Assembly (NCBI GenBank): GCA_028293765.1 | Contig: JAQGOG010000048.1 | Location: 1-64,000, forward strand | Length of the DNA: 64,000 nt | Source of the DNA: Gammaproteobacteria bacterium | GTDB lineage: Bacteria > Pseudomonadota > Gammaproteobacteria > Steroidobacterales > Steroidobacteraceae | Direction: 5' to 3' | Shown: positions 26,666-35,457 of the stretch, piece by piece | Numbering within the stretch: the first letter of the stretch is position 1 | Layout: each line of letters begins with the position of its first letter | Made by a program: the position numbers and the translations under genes | Notes under the pieces: model-generated | The model's database searches: none | What the model was told of the DNA's origin: nothing | The model's input: the letters and a program-made list of their open reading frames with translations, nothing else

Positions 26666-27256
26666 CGGATTCTCTCTCCCGCGGGAGGGCGCATGCCTTG
26701 CGCGAGATTAGCATCTCAGGCGATCACAGGCACGTTCGATACTTGCGCCCACACGGAAGTCCATCGTGTGATGGGTCGCCGTAAAGCCGCGCGGACCGGG
26801 CCAGCACGCCAGGGTGTATCAGGGTCGCTCCATCACGCCCGCTTCACCTGCCTTGCCAGGATGGCCCGCCGGTAGGCTCTGCGAGTGCCGCAAAATGTCG
26901 CGCTGAGTCGATCGGTGCGCATTGATAATACTGTCGTTATATAACTTATAGGGTTTATAAGACCCGACCACAAATCTGTCAAGGGCCCGCCCAGGCTGCG
27001 GCCGCAGCGCTCTACTATTCAATAACTTGGGACCGTACGGCGCACGCATCGCAATCACGTCGGTAGTTTCGAATACAATAGGCAGGGCGGGGAACCGGGC
27101 CGGCGCAGCCTCCCATGATGCTCATCGCGAAAGCCCGGTCGGATCAGACAGAGACGTTGCCATGTAGCAACGTGCAACAGTTCGCTAAGATCAGGGGTCT
27201 GCCGAATTCTGCCGACCGTTCGCTGTGGCTCATCCGATCCCCTAGAGGGCGTTTCC
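26666..27256. other. 591-nt intergenic region with AT-rich island and hairpin
   Basis: I see no gene. An AT-rich patch near 26925-26960 includes CTTATA-GGGTT-TATAAG. A perfect hairpin is at 27154-27173. Promoters for the GFA gene (leftward) and the sensor kinase (rightward) should lie here. Confidence 0.45.
27154..27173. promoter_or_regulatory. perfect inverted repeat upstream of the sensor kinase
   Basis: ACGTTGC-CATGTA-GCAACGT, a 7-bp stem and 6-nt spacer, ends 83 nt before the kinase start. It could be a dimeric operator or a leader RNA hairpin. No T-run follows, so it is not an intrinsic terminator. Confidence 0.35.
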
Positions 27257-28369
27257 ATGGGCAACATGACGCATCTCAGCAGCCTGCTCTCCGCGCGGCG
27301 CGTGGAAATCCTCGAGCGCTGGACCCAGCGGATCAGCCGGGAGCATGTAGACAGGGAATTGAGTGGCGGGGAGCTATGGGACGATCTGCCCAACTTTTTT
27401 GATGAGATGCTGGCAGCACTTCGTGCCGCAGAGGCCTCGAGCAGTGATGTACCCGCTTGCGACGGGAGCCCCGCCTCGGTTGCTCACGGCGCCCAGCGGC
27501 TGCGGGTGGGATTTGATCTGGCGGAGGTAATTCGCGAGTACGAGATTCTCACCGAGTGCATTCTTGACGAGATGGAAACGATCGCCGGGACCGTATCGAC
27601 ACGGGCCTTGCGGCGCGTGCAGGCTCTACTGAACGCCGGCCGGGCGCAGGCCGTGTCGGCCTATATCGATCGCCGGGACGCGGAAATGACTCACGCGCAT
27701 TCCCAGCACGTGGCTTTCATTGCGCACGAGTTGCGCAGCCCGTTGATGAGCGCGTTTCTCGGCGTCACTGTGCTGCGAAAGAATGAGCGGCCGGAAGATC
27801 AGTGGGCTTTGGGCATGTTGACGCGCAACCTGACCGCTCTACGTGAGCTCGTCGACCAGGTGCTAACGGCCGATCGGCTCGCGGCACAGATCCAAGTGAG
27901 GCGCGAATCGCTTGATCTGCGGGCACTACTCGAGCAGGCGGTTGCGGATACCCAATTGGCGGCGGAGCAGTGCCACGTCGAAGTCGCAATGCATGCTCCG
28001 GACGTACTTGCCTTCAACGGCGATCAACGCCTGCTGCGCTCGGCGATTGGGAACTTGCTCGGAAACGCCATCAAGTTCAGCCATGAGGGGAGCGGGGTCA
28101 TCGTCCGAGCGTGGCGCCACGACATTGGCATTACTGTTGAGGTCGAGGACAGCTGTGGGGGCTTGCCTGAAGGCAACGCCGCCGAGCTGTTTGAACCCTT
28201 TGTGCAGCGGGGTGACAACCGCACGGGCTTCGGGTTAGGTCTCGCGATCGTCAAGCAGGCGCTCGAAGCCCACAGCGGCAAAGTTTCCGTGCGCAACCTC
28301 CCCGGCAAGGGGTGCGTGTTTTCGCTTGATTTGCCGGACAATCTGTCGCTTAGTACTGGCGACCACTGA
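27257..28369 (+). CDS. sensor histidine kinase with RsbRD-like N-terminal domain
   Basis: 370 residues. The first half is helical and soluble (LSSLLSARRVEILERWTQRI, VGFDLAEVIREYEILTECI), resembling the globin-like/RsbRD sensor region found in stress-related kinases. Next come HisKA with His157 (FIAHELRSPLMSAF) and HATPase_c (LLGNAIKFSHEG, EDSCGGLPEG, TGFGLGLAIV). No transmembrane helix is present, so it senses an intracellular cue. No cognate response regulator is adjacent. Confidence 0.9.
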   Translation: MGNMTHLSSLLSARRVEILERWTQRISREHVDRELSGGELWDDLPNFFDEMLAALRAAEASSSDVPACDGSPASVAHGAQRLRVGFDLAEVIREYEILTECILDEMETIAGTVSTRALRRVQALLNAGRAQAVSAYIDRRDAEMTHAHSQHVAFIAHELRSPLMSAFLGVTVLRKNERPEDQWALGMLTRNLTALRELVDQVLTADRLAAQIQVRRESLDLRALLEQAVADTQLAAEQCHVEVAMHAPDVLAFNGDQRLLRSAIGNLLGNAIKFSHEGSGVIVRAWRHDIGITVEVEDSCGGLPEGNAAELFEPFVQRGDNRTGFGLGLAIVKQALEAHSGKVSVRNLPGKGCVFSLDLPDNLSLSTGDH

Positions 28370-28419
28370 CCGGGCCGAGAACACCGCCCGGTGCGCTCTA
28401 CCCCCCGTTGCTCGGCTCG

Positions 28420-30030
28420 TCACGCAAGAGTGGCGGAGTCCGTGATCGGGGATCCCTCGGCCGCGATCAGTGCTTCCAGAGCTCGTATCACGGTATCGAC
28501 ATCAGTGAACTCGAGCGACGGGGCGTCCGTCGAAATTATGTGGCTATCGGTACCATAGGGTCCCCAGCACGCGGCGCCTCCTCCAACAAACATGACGACC
28601 GTCGGCTTCCAGAAGGCGGAGGCAATGTGTGTCACCGATGTATCCGCGGTGAACACCAAATCACTCGTCGCGACAACGGCCATCATCTGCCGATAGTGAG
28701 GCGTATATGCGATCAGCGCGCCAGCCCCACGAGCAATCCGTGCCATGCGCGCCGCGTCGTCCGGGGAGCCGATAATGAGGGTTGACACATCCGGGTAATG
28801 CATCCGAATGCGGATCAGCGTCGTGATGAAGAGCTCCTCCGGCCAGTAACGCTCACGGGAACTCGCGGATACGTTCACGACAAGCCGCCGCCTGGCTCCT
28901 CGACGGTAGGGTGCCAGGCCATCCGCTGAGTGCCAGCGCGCTTCGCCTTCGCGCAATTCGGCGGGGGCGAGAAAGAGTTCGGGGCGCCAGATCCCCCAGC
29001 CAGTAGCCGCGATGGACGACCCTGCCGCCGGATAAGTGTCCGACGCCAGGAGCGCGCCGCGGCGCTCGGCTGAACTCCTCTGTGGATCGACGCCGAAGGC
29101 TGCAAGGAGTGCTGCTGAGCGATCAATCCAATGGACCGCACCCTGGACTCGATTGACCAGCATGGTTAAAGCCGAGTCATTTCCCCGCTCGGCGATGCCG
29201 ATGCGATGACGGGCGCTACTGGCCCACATAAGTAGAGTGGATGTGAGCGATGGGGCGAAAACCATTGCGTCCACAACGGCGTCGTACCGAGTGCGCCGAA
29301 TGCGCAGGAGAGCCGTCAAATAGCTCCAGGGACGCTTCTTATCGATAGTAACGATGGCCTGGACGTAAGGGTTGCCACGCAGTACCGCAGCATTACCGAC
29401 TGAGGCCAGCACATCTACTGTGACCGTCGGCTGCGCAGACACGATCGCCTTGATGATGCCAGTCGCCAACACCATGTCGCCAATCCGATCATATCGCAGG
29501 TACAGCACGCGGTGCGGACCAGCGCTCCAGTTCGGGGGCTCGCGTGCGCCGCGCGGGCGCATAAGGTTTCCGAGAGCCGCAATCAGTCGGGTCTTGAGCC
29601 GGCGCTCAATGGCGCGAAGCGAGGCCCGCCAGCGATCACGGTGCGCGGGCATTACCTCAGAGAGTTCAGCTTGCCGATCGACAAGCGGCGAGGTTGGGGC
29701 TGGCAGATTCGTGCGCTTCTCGCGCTCGTGAGGGAGCGCCTCTGTGGTCGTGGCGGCCTTGGCCGTGCCCGCGTGTTCCTCGGCGGTGCTCTTGGCCTCC
29801 GCAACGAAGCGGTGGCCACACCCTGAGATGGTTTTAAGGAAACCGCGATCTTTTCCCAGCGCTCTGCGCACCCGGACGAGCTGAACCCGCAAAGTGTTCT
29901 CCTCGACTATGATCGGCCAGATGTGGCTGACAGCGGAACCGGCACGCCGTCGAAAAAGAGCCCGCGCCGGTTGGTGAACGGTGGGCAGTGCCGAACTGCG
30001 CAATGGTCGTGCCTGCCTGGTGTCTGGCAT
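28420..30030 (-). CDS. GT9 heptosyltransferase-like protein fused to a truncated winged-helix domain
   Basis: 536 residues. From about residue 175 it is a GT9 (ADP-heptose:LPS heptosyltransferase) fold: HRVLYLRYDRIGDMVLATG, RLVVNVSASSRERYWPEE and, near the end, VFTADTSVTHIASAFWKPTVVMF. The N-terminal region (about 37-77: HIWPIIVEENTLRVQLVRVRRA, ISGCGHRFVAE) is the second half of an OmpR/CadC-type winged helix. Its first half is missing in this frame, but the family-typical LFFDGVPVPLSA is readable one frame over immediately upstream (about 29935-29975). A frame-changing deletion therefore damaged the domain. The GT9 part looks intact and might start at the internal MPAHRD. Confidence 0.8.
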   Translation of the reverse strand: MPDTRQARPLRSSALPTVHQPARALFRRRAGSAVSHIWPIIVEENTLRVQLVRVRRALGKDRGFLKTISGCGHRFVAEAKSTAEEHAGTAKAATTTEALPHEREKRTNLPAPTSPLVDRQAELSEVMPAHRDRWRASLRAIERRLKTRLIAALGNLMRPRGAREPPNWSAGPHRVLYLRYDRIGDMVLATGIIKAIVSAQPTVTVDVLASVGNAAVLRGNPYVQAIVTIDKKRPWSYLTALLRIRRTRYDAVVDAMVFAPSLTSTLLMWASSARHRIGIAERGNDSALTMLVNRVQGAVHWIDRSAALLAAFGVDPQRSSAERRGALLASDTYPAAGSSIAATGWGIWRPELFLAPAELREGEARWHSADGLAPYRRGARRRLVVNVSASSRERYWPEELFITTLIRIRMHYPDVSTLIIGSPDDAARMARIARGAGALIAYTPHYRQMMAVVATSDLVFTADTSVTHIASAFWKPTVVMFVGGGAACWGPYGTDSHIISTDAPSLEFTDVDTVIRALEALIAAEGSPITDSATLA

Positions 30031-30453
30031 GGCCCCGGCCGCGGTCTCGCTTAATGTTCCGAGAATCGCTGCTCGTCGGAGGCTGAGCGGCTTAGTTGCG
30101 ATGATCGTCTTCGAAAGTCCATGTACCCGCGACGCGACGGCTACCGCGTGCGTACATTCCGGGTGGCCAATGTTACCGGACTGTTGCCTGGCGTCCGATG
30201 CGTGTTACAAATGTAACTTTCCGCAGTGCAGCGCTGGCTCGGCGCCGTCAAACCGCCGCGAAGCTAACAGCTCGACATCGAGCCCGCCGGGTGTTGCGCT
30301 TTTCTCCTGGATAGAATTTCGGTACTTGCGGAGCGCGCCGCCCGGCCGCTGCGCCAAAGGCGGCGGGCCGCCAGTGCCAGCGACTCGAGCGGCTCAGCCG
30401 GCGCCGAAGGTCTACTGGAGCCAGACGCCGCATATTGGGAGCGGGTACCGCGT
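30031..30453. other. intergenic region between the GT9 gene and a periplasmic protein gene
   Basis: 423 nt without a recognisable gene. A palindrome, GTTAC-AAAT-GTAAC, at 30204-30217 lies about 175 nt upstream of the GT9 fusion start and could be a promoter or operator remnant of the original winged-helix gene. Confidence 0.4.
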
Positions 30454-31224
30454 TTACTTTCCGTCCTCGACCTTGACGCAGGGCGCTTCGTGCGTAGCCC
30501 CGAATGCGTCAGTTAGCGGGCACATCGTAGCGCGACCTCGGACCTTGATCGTGCAGCCTACCTGTGCGGCGCTAAGATCCGTCTGACACGAGAGTAATCT
30601 CTGTCGTAAATGGCGGGATGCATCATCAGTCAGTAACGGGACATTCGGTTGGGTCGCGGCCTCTGGGTGGTATCTCGTCATGATAACGGCCTGCATATCC
30701 GCATAGAGCAGGCCGAGGTGGCCTTGGAGAATGTACGAGCCAGTAAGACTTACTTTGGCGTTCTCGGCCGCTAGCTTCGCCCCGTCGACCGCAAAGCCCC
30801 CCACACTCACGGACTGGTAATCGGTCGGGGGCTGGGGCGGCGCACCAGGCTTCGGTGCCTGCTGCCCATGCACCAGGCTTTGAAAAGCAACATACTTCAT
30901 TACTCCGAGGTACTCGCTAGTCAACATCACGATGCTCGAGTGGTCAATATCCTCCGGAGTGAAGCCGGCGCGATATAGCTCGGTCCGATCCGCGGCGTCG
31001 TACTTCATCTTGCAGATTTTGGCCAGCTGTTCCACGGCCTCACGGGCGAGCTTCTGTGCAACGGGGCTCTCAACGTCGCCAGATTGGGCCGCCTCTGCGA
31101 TGAACACTTTGTACGCGTCCATCGAAGCCCCATAAGGCGGCGCTTCGCATCGCTCGTCGTGCGCCTGCGCGGCGTCCCACGCGAGGCCCTGTAGCAGAAT
31201 GATGAGGCCCGCCTTGATTTTCAT
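30454..31224 (-). CDS. secreted protein of unknown function
   Basis: 256 residues with an N-terminal signal (MKIKAGLIILLQGLAWDAAQA) and a predicted mature start at HDERCEAPP. The mature part contains helical segments (YKVFIAEAAQSGDVESPVAQKLAREAVEQLAKI), a proline-rich linker (APKPGAPPQPPTD) and several Cys residues near both ends. GGAGGG just upstream decides the start at 31222-31224; the frame itself stays open further upstream. I do not recognise a family. Confidence 0.65.
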   Translation of the reverse strand: MKIKAGLIILLQGLAWDAAQAHDERCEAPPYGASMDAYKVFIAEAAQSGDVESPVAQKLAREAVEQLAKICKMKYDAADRTELYRAGFTPEDIDHSSIVMLTSEYLGVMKYVAFQSLVHGQQAPKPGAPPQPPTDYQSVSVGGFAVDGAKLAAENAKVSLTGSYILQGHLGLLYADMQAVIMTRYHPEAATQPNVPLLTDDASRHLRQRLLSCQTDLSAAQVGCTIKVRGRATMCPLTDAFGATHEAPCVKVEDGK

Positions 31225-31268
31225 GTCCCTCCATTCGCTCCAGATAGACCGGGTAGGTTGTCGGCCGG

Positions 31269-31295
31269 GGCGCGCCTGGCGCGCCTGGCGCGCCT
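31269..31295. repeat. three tandem copies of a 9-bp unit
   Basis: GGCGCGCCT is repeated three times without interruption, 45 nt upstream of the secreted protein gene. It is palindromic at its core (GGCGCGCC) and may vary in copy number. Confidence 0.85.
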
Positions 31296-31416
31296 GAATC
31301 TTGCGTGGTCCGAGGCGCACCATGGGGTGAATTCTCCAAACGGTGTTGCTTTTATATCACCGCCTGGTATGGACCTGAAATCCTTTCTGCAAGCCATGCT
31401 GCTACCGGAGCGCCTG

Positions 31417-31453
31417 TATTTCACTCGTAATGCGCGACCTGCACTGTGAAATA
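31417..31453. repeat. 8-bp inverted repeat in the intergenic region
   Basis: TATTTCAC at 31417-31424 and GTGAAATA at 31446-31453, separated by 21 nt. The 390-nt intergenic space around it (31225-31613) has no recognisable gene. Both flanking genes point away from it, so it could be an operator for either. Confidence 0.35.
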
Positions 31454-31613
31454 AACGGGTAACTGCCAGCCCGGAGTCTGACTCACAGCATGAGCACCGG
31501 TTCACGGCGCACCTACTCGGACATACGGGTAAACGGGGCCCGTGGCGTGCAAAGAGCCGCTGGACGTCGGTATCGGAGATCTTTGAAACGCAACACAACG
31601 AAGCGAGCAAGCC

Positions 31614-32012
31614 ATGAAGGAATGGGTTCTGTACGTCATGACGTGGGCTTCGCAACTGTCTGGGTATCAATTCCCGGATACCCTGCCCGAGGTGCAGTGG
31701 AAGTCGGAGAGCTGGTTCAGTCATCGGGTGTGCAAGGACCACATTCCGTGTCCGGTCTTCGGGCTGTACGAGGACCGTGATGTCGTTTTCATCAGGGAGG
31801 ACTTGACCGACTCCGCCAAGGACCACATTGCCGTTCACGAGTTCGTGCATTACTTGCAGCACTTCAGCGGCCGGTTCGACCTGAACTCCTGCTTCGACAC
31901 TGACAAGCGTGAGCAGGAGGCCTTTCTCGTGCAGAGCCGTTTTATCGCCGAGGTCCAGGGCGGCTTCACGAAGTTCACGATCAATCATCTCTCCTGCCGG
32001 CCTGAACCGTAG
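31614..32012 (+). CDS. small HExxH protein, DUF6647-like putative metallopeptidase
   Basis: 132 residues. The centre carries HEFVHYLQHFSG, a HExxH zinc-binding motif preceded by an acidic beta-strand-like segment (DVVFIREDLTDSAKDHIAV), as in minimal zinc metallopeptidases. A downstream helix with Glu residues (DKREQEAFLVQSRFIAEV) could supply the third ligand. Cys residues are at both ends (CKDHIPCP, HLSCRP). No signal peptide is obvious. The family name is tentative; the motif is seen directly. Confidence 0.7.
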   Translation: MKEWVLYVMTWASQLSGYQFPDTLPEVQWKSESWFSHRVCKDHIPCPVFGLYEDRDVVFIREDLTDSAKDHIAVHEFVHYLQHFSGRFDLNSCFDTDKREQEAFLVQSRFIAEVQGGFTKFTINHLSCRPEP

Positions 32013-32089
32013 CAGCGCAGTCGCTGCTGGCGGCGGCCCATACCCCTCTGGTGAAGAAGCGCCGGATGTCAAAAACGCCGCCGGGCAGG

Positions 32090-32285
32090 TTAGCCGGACG
32101 GTGCTAAGGACGTGCTCGCCTGCGGTGCCGGTGCGGTTTCCGGCATGAGAAACAGGCAGGCCACGAGCGCAACCGCCGCTGCACACCCCGGCTGTCATGA
32201 ACGTCGCACTGGCCCCAAAGTGATCCACGCTCACACCGGCTGCCAGTCCACTGAGCGAGGCGCCGATGCCCTGCACCGTTGGCCG
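32090..32285 (-). pseudogene. C-terminal fragment of an MFS transporter, frameshifted
   Basis: Minus-strand reading gives TVQGIGASLSGLAAGVSVDHFG and FMTAGVC, the helix 11 region of an MFS drug/sugar transporter. The remaining C-terminus (AAAVALVACLFLMPETAPAPQAS, then stop at 32090-32092) continues in a different frame, which implies a one-base change near 32181-32184. The 5' part of the gene is absent: the ArsB-like gene ends only 40 nt away. This is a dead remnant. Confidence 0.75.
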
Positions 32286-32325
32286 CGAAATCGGGCGGAA
32301 GCGGGGCGCGTCGACCCGCGAGAAC

Positions 32326-33603
32326 TCATCGCCCATCGTGGTATCCCGATATCGAAGCCGCCAGCGCCAACACCAGGGCTGGCACCATGACGAGTGTTCC
32401 TACACGCAGGAATCTCCAGGCGCTGATGTGCGCGCCTTCTCGACGTATCGCGACGAGCCAGAGGATGGTTGCAAGCGAGCCGGTGACCGAGAGGTTCGGT
32501 CCGAGATCCACGCCGATCAGCAGCGCGTTGGTCACGGATGGCGGGATGGGGGCGTCGGTCGCGAGCACGGAATGGGTGATCAGACCTGCCGGCAAGTTGT
32601 TCATGAGATTGCAGGAGAGAGCGACGATCGAGCCGGCTGCCCAACTAGTCGCGGCCGGCGCGCTCGCAGCGGCGGCCGTTAACGATCCGCTCAGATCCTG
32701 GATCACACCGGTGCGGATCAGACCTTCGACCAGAACGAACAATCCTGCTACCAGCGGCAGCACGCTCCAGGAGATCTCTTTGAGAAGGCTCCATGGAGAC
32801 TGGCGCGCCTCGAGCAGGACGACACTGGCCGTCAGGGCCGCCACCAAAAAAGTTGGCAACCCCAGCTTAAATTCGCAAGCCGAAGCCGCCAGCAGCACGG
32901 CCGCCGAGAGTCCGATCCCGAACGTCGTCCAGCGACCTGCGCGCGTGAGCCGCGGCACCTGGATCTCGGTGGCAATGGGCTGATGCAAGGGTGCACTCTG
33001 GGTCACGCGCAGCAGAACGTACGTGGCTCCGATCGACATCGCGGAGGGGAGGGCAAACTGCGCCAACCAGGAGCCGAGTGCCGGCATATGGCTACCGAAG
33101 ACCACCAGATTCGCGGGATTGGAGATTGGGAGCACGAAGCTCGCAGCGTTTGCCACGAAGGCGCAGATGAAGAGGTAAGGCAGCGGCTCTGCCTTGGCCG
33201 CCCTGGCGGCAGCAAACACCGCGGGGGTCAGTACGACGGCGGTGGCGTCGTTCGATAGAAGGGCGGTCACCAGGGTCCCCACCGTGAAGACCAGAGCGAA
33301 CAGACGCTTTGCCGATCCTCTCGCCAGCCGCACAGTCCGCGTCGCGAGCCAATCGAACACTCCTTGCTGCCGCGCTAACTCGGCGAGCAGCATCATTCCG
33401 CCGAGGAAGAGATACACGTCGGCCCCGCTCCCCACAACGCGTACCGCGTCGCGCCAAGGGAGCAGTGACAGTACGACCAGACCGATGGCGCCGAGCACTG
33501 CCCAGAGGGCCTCCGGCACCCTCCAAGGCCGGACGATGACGCAGCCGGTGGCAAGGGCTGCGATGACCCAAGTGGCGCCTTGCCCCATCGTGATCGCACT
33601 CAT
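32326..33603 (-). CDS. ArsB/SLC13-type membrane permease
   Basis: 425 residues, close to the 429 typical of ArsB, with about 11-12 membrane helices. Family features are LFLGGMMLLAELARQQGVFDWLA, LVTALLSNDATAVVLTPAVFA, NPANLVVFGSHMP, CNLMNNLPAGLI and a late GVDLGPNLSVTGSLATILW. This resembles ArsB arsenite/antimonite efflux permease and related ion transporters. No arsR, arsC or arsA is adjacent, so arsenic resistance is plausible but unproven. Confidence 0.86.
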   Translation of the reverse strand: MSAITMGQGATWVIAALATGCVIVRPWRVPEALWAVLGAIGLVVLSLLPWRDAVRVVGSGADVYLFLGGMMLLAELARQQGVFDWLATRTVRLARGSAKRLFALVFTVGTLVTALLSNDATAVVLTPAVFAAARAAKAEPLPYLFICAFVANAASFVLPISNPANLVVFGSHMPALGSWLAQFALPSAMSIGATYVLLRVTQSAPLHQPIATEIQVPRLTRAGRWTTFGIGLSAAVLLAASACEFKLGLPTFLVAALTASVVLLEARQSPWSLLKEISWSVLPLVAGLFVLVEGLIRTGVIQDLSGSLTAAAASAPAATSWAAGSIVALSCNLMNNLPAGLITHSVLATDAPIPPSVTNALLIGVDLGPNLSVTGSLATILWLVAIRREGAHISAWRFLRVGTLVMVPALVLALAASISGYHDGR

Positions 33604-33630
33604 CTAACAGCCACCTACGTGGGTTGCGAG

Positions 33631-33798
33631 TTACGCGTGATTGGGATGCTTTTCATCTTTCGGGTGTTTCGGCTTCTCATGCTTCAGGGTATGGAGATCG
33701 TCCGGGGACGCACCGAGCTCCCGTGCGTCTATTACAGTGCCGAGCGCCGCTTCCAATCCTTCACCGCGAACCGCGATCTTGCCGCCCGCAGTGAGCAC
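33631..33798 (-). CDS. small Lys/His-rich ORF (55 aa)
   Basis: A minus-strand frame from a GTG at 33796-33798 to TAA at 33631 encodes MLTAGGKIAVRGEGLEAALG and, at the C-terminus, HEKPKHPKDEKHPNHA. Periodic Glu/Ala/Leu use in the middle and the basic, His-rich tail look protein-like rather than random. An in-frame TGA a few codons upstream of the GTG, and the lack of a close Shine-Dalgarno, mean it could instead be the tail of a broken gene. No family recognised. Confidence 0.35.
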   Translation of the reverse strand: MLTAGGKIAVRGEGLEAALGTVIDARELGASPDDLHTLKHEKPKHPKDEKHPNHA

Positions 33799-34081
33799 GT
33801 GCGCGATACGTTTTGCCTCAGGTCAACGGTTGACACAGTCTGTCAGCGATCTCACAACCGGCATCCAGTATCGGGGGTGAGAGTCATCGAATGATTCCAA
33901 GGTGCCGGCCGCGTGTCTCAATTGAAACAGGTCTCGACCCGGACCGCGGCCAGCGCGGACTTGTTCTCGACACGGGATGAGCACGACGCGGGGGCCTGCT
34001 GGAAATCCGACTGGAGGATTCGACTGGCGCTCGAGATGGAATAAAATGGGGCGTGGCCTTCCTTCACATCGGGGTCTCACG

Positions 34082-35221
34082 ATGGCTCACGGAGGAAATG
34101 TCCTCGATTTGATTGCGATGATCTATGCCGCCGCCGCGGATCCCGCACTGTGGCCGGTATTCCTCGAACGCTTTGCCGAAGATGTCAGCGGTAGCACCAC
34201 GTCGCTCTTCGCGTACAGCGCGGAGAAGCGGAGCGGCAGCGTGATGGCGTCTGCGAGATTCGATCCGGCGGATGCGCACAAGTACAACGAATACTATGCG
34301 GGCATCGACTGTTGGGGTACGCACGGGGGACACCTTATAACCCCCGGGGCCGTGTTTTTAGGGCAACAGTTGTGCCCTGACGGCGTTCTCGAGCGCTCGG
34401 AGTTCTACGCTGACTTCCTGCGTCCGATGCACACCTTTCATGAGTTCTGCGGGGTCATTGCGGTGGACGCATCGGCGGCTTTCGTGATTGCGTGCCTGCG
34501 ACCCAAGGAGCGTGGTCCCTTCGACGACTCGGATACGCTGTTGCTCAAGACTCTCATGCCCCACCTTCAGAGAGCTCTATCCCTGCAACAGCGGATCGCA
34601 GCGCTGGAGGCCTCGGCTGCATCCGCAGTGGACGTACTCGATACACTTCCGTACGGTGTCGTTTTGATTTCGGCAGATGTGAAAGTTCTGCTGGTCAACC
34701 GATTTGCCCAGGCAATCATCGCTAAAAATGATGGGCTGACGATCAGCGGGAGCAACCTTTGCACCCGGCGGACCGCAGACACTCTAAGTCTGCAAAGGCT
34801 CATCCATGAGTCGGTCGCGACAAGCCTCGGGCGTGGACTTCGCGCGGGCGGTACGATGAACGTCCTGCGTCCCTCGCAGCGGCGCTCTTTTCACGTGTTA
34901 GTCACCCCGCTGCATCTGAGACCCATTTTACCTTCGGCGCAACAACCCGCCGCAGTCGCTTTCATCAGTGACCCGGAGTGTCAGTTGGACACTCCGGTTC
35001 AGGCGCTGGGCCACCTGTTCGCACTGAGCCACGCGGAGGCGCGCTTGGCGGCAGTCTTGGTCAAAGGCTGCAGTCTGCGAGAAGCCGCAGAAGAGCTTGG
35101 CGTGAGTCTCAGCACTGTGCGAACGCAGCTGAAGAAGCTCTTTGAAAAGACGGGAACAAAGCGTCAGTCAGCACTGATTCGAGCCTTCCTGATGAGCCCT
35201 GCGCGGTTGCTCTCGAATTGA
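34082..35221 (+). CDS. LuxR-family transcriptional regulator
   Basis: 379 residues. The C-terminus is a LuxR/GerE helix-turn-helix (about 315-372: FALSHAEARLAAVLVKGCSLREAAEELGVSLSTVRTQLKKLFEKTGTKRQ). The long N-terminal part contains a PAS-like segment (LDTLPYGVVLISADVKVLLVNRFAQAII) after a GAF-like region, a layout common in orphan LuxR regulators. The ATG at 34082 follows a good sequence context; the frame is open upstream to about 33977. It is not near an autoinducer synthase. It is a possible regulator of the lipid cluster 2.2 kb downstream, but nothing in the sequence proves this. Confidence 0.9.
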   Translation: MAHGGNVLDLIAMIYAAAADPALWPVFLERFAEDVSGSTTSLFAYSAEKRSGSVMASARFDPADAHKYNEYYAGIDCWGTHGGHLITPGAVFLGQQLCPDGVLERSEFYADFLRPMHTFHEFCGVIAVDASAAFVIACLRPKERGPFDDSDTLLLKTLMPHLQRALSLQQRIAALEASAASAVDVLDTLPYGVVLISADVKVLLVNRFAQAIIAKNDGLTISGSNLCTRRTADTLSLQRLIHESVATSLGRGLRAGGTMNVLRPSQRRSFHVLVTPLHLRPILPSAQQPAAVAFISDPECQLDTPVQALGHLFALSHAEARLAAVLVKGCSLREAAEELGVSLSTVRTQLKKLFEKTGTKRQSALIRAFLMSPARLLSN

Positions 35222-35457
35222 ACAATTGAGTTTCAGGGCGGCGACGCGCCGGCGAGCGAGGTCGACACCGCTGCGAATAGCGCTGACTCTGCGCTACTGG
35301 CAACCCGGGTGGATCCCGTACTGTGCGTCGTTCATCCGCCGCGCGCTCGCGTGGGTCGCGAATCATCCGAACGGGTGATTACTGTCGAGCGCAATTCGAC
35401 TAGCGTAACTCCTCGGTGCTTCCCCCAGTCCGCACACATAACGTAAGGAGCATCACA

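Noticed and set aside
26819-27058. 79-codon minus-strand ORF upstream of the sensor kinase
   Set aside because: No family match, no ribosome binding site and an arginine/proline-biased composition.
31221-32336. Long minus-strand ORF (371 codons) spanning the HExxH gene
   Set aside because: It is mostly the reverse of the HExxH gene; only the first part matches a protein family (MFS), and that is a separate broken fragment.
32326-33603. Arsenic resistance operon
   Set aside because: Only one ArsB-like permease is present; no arsR, arsC or arsA homologue was seen nearby.
34082-35221. LuxR protein as the pathway-specific activator of the lipid cluster
   Set aside because: It is separated from the cluster by two unrelated genes and a decayed region; proximity alone is not evidence.
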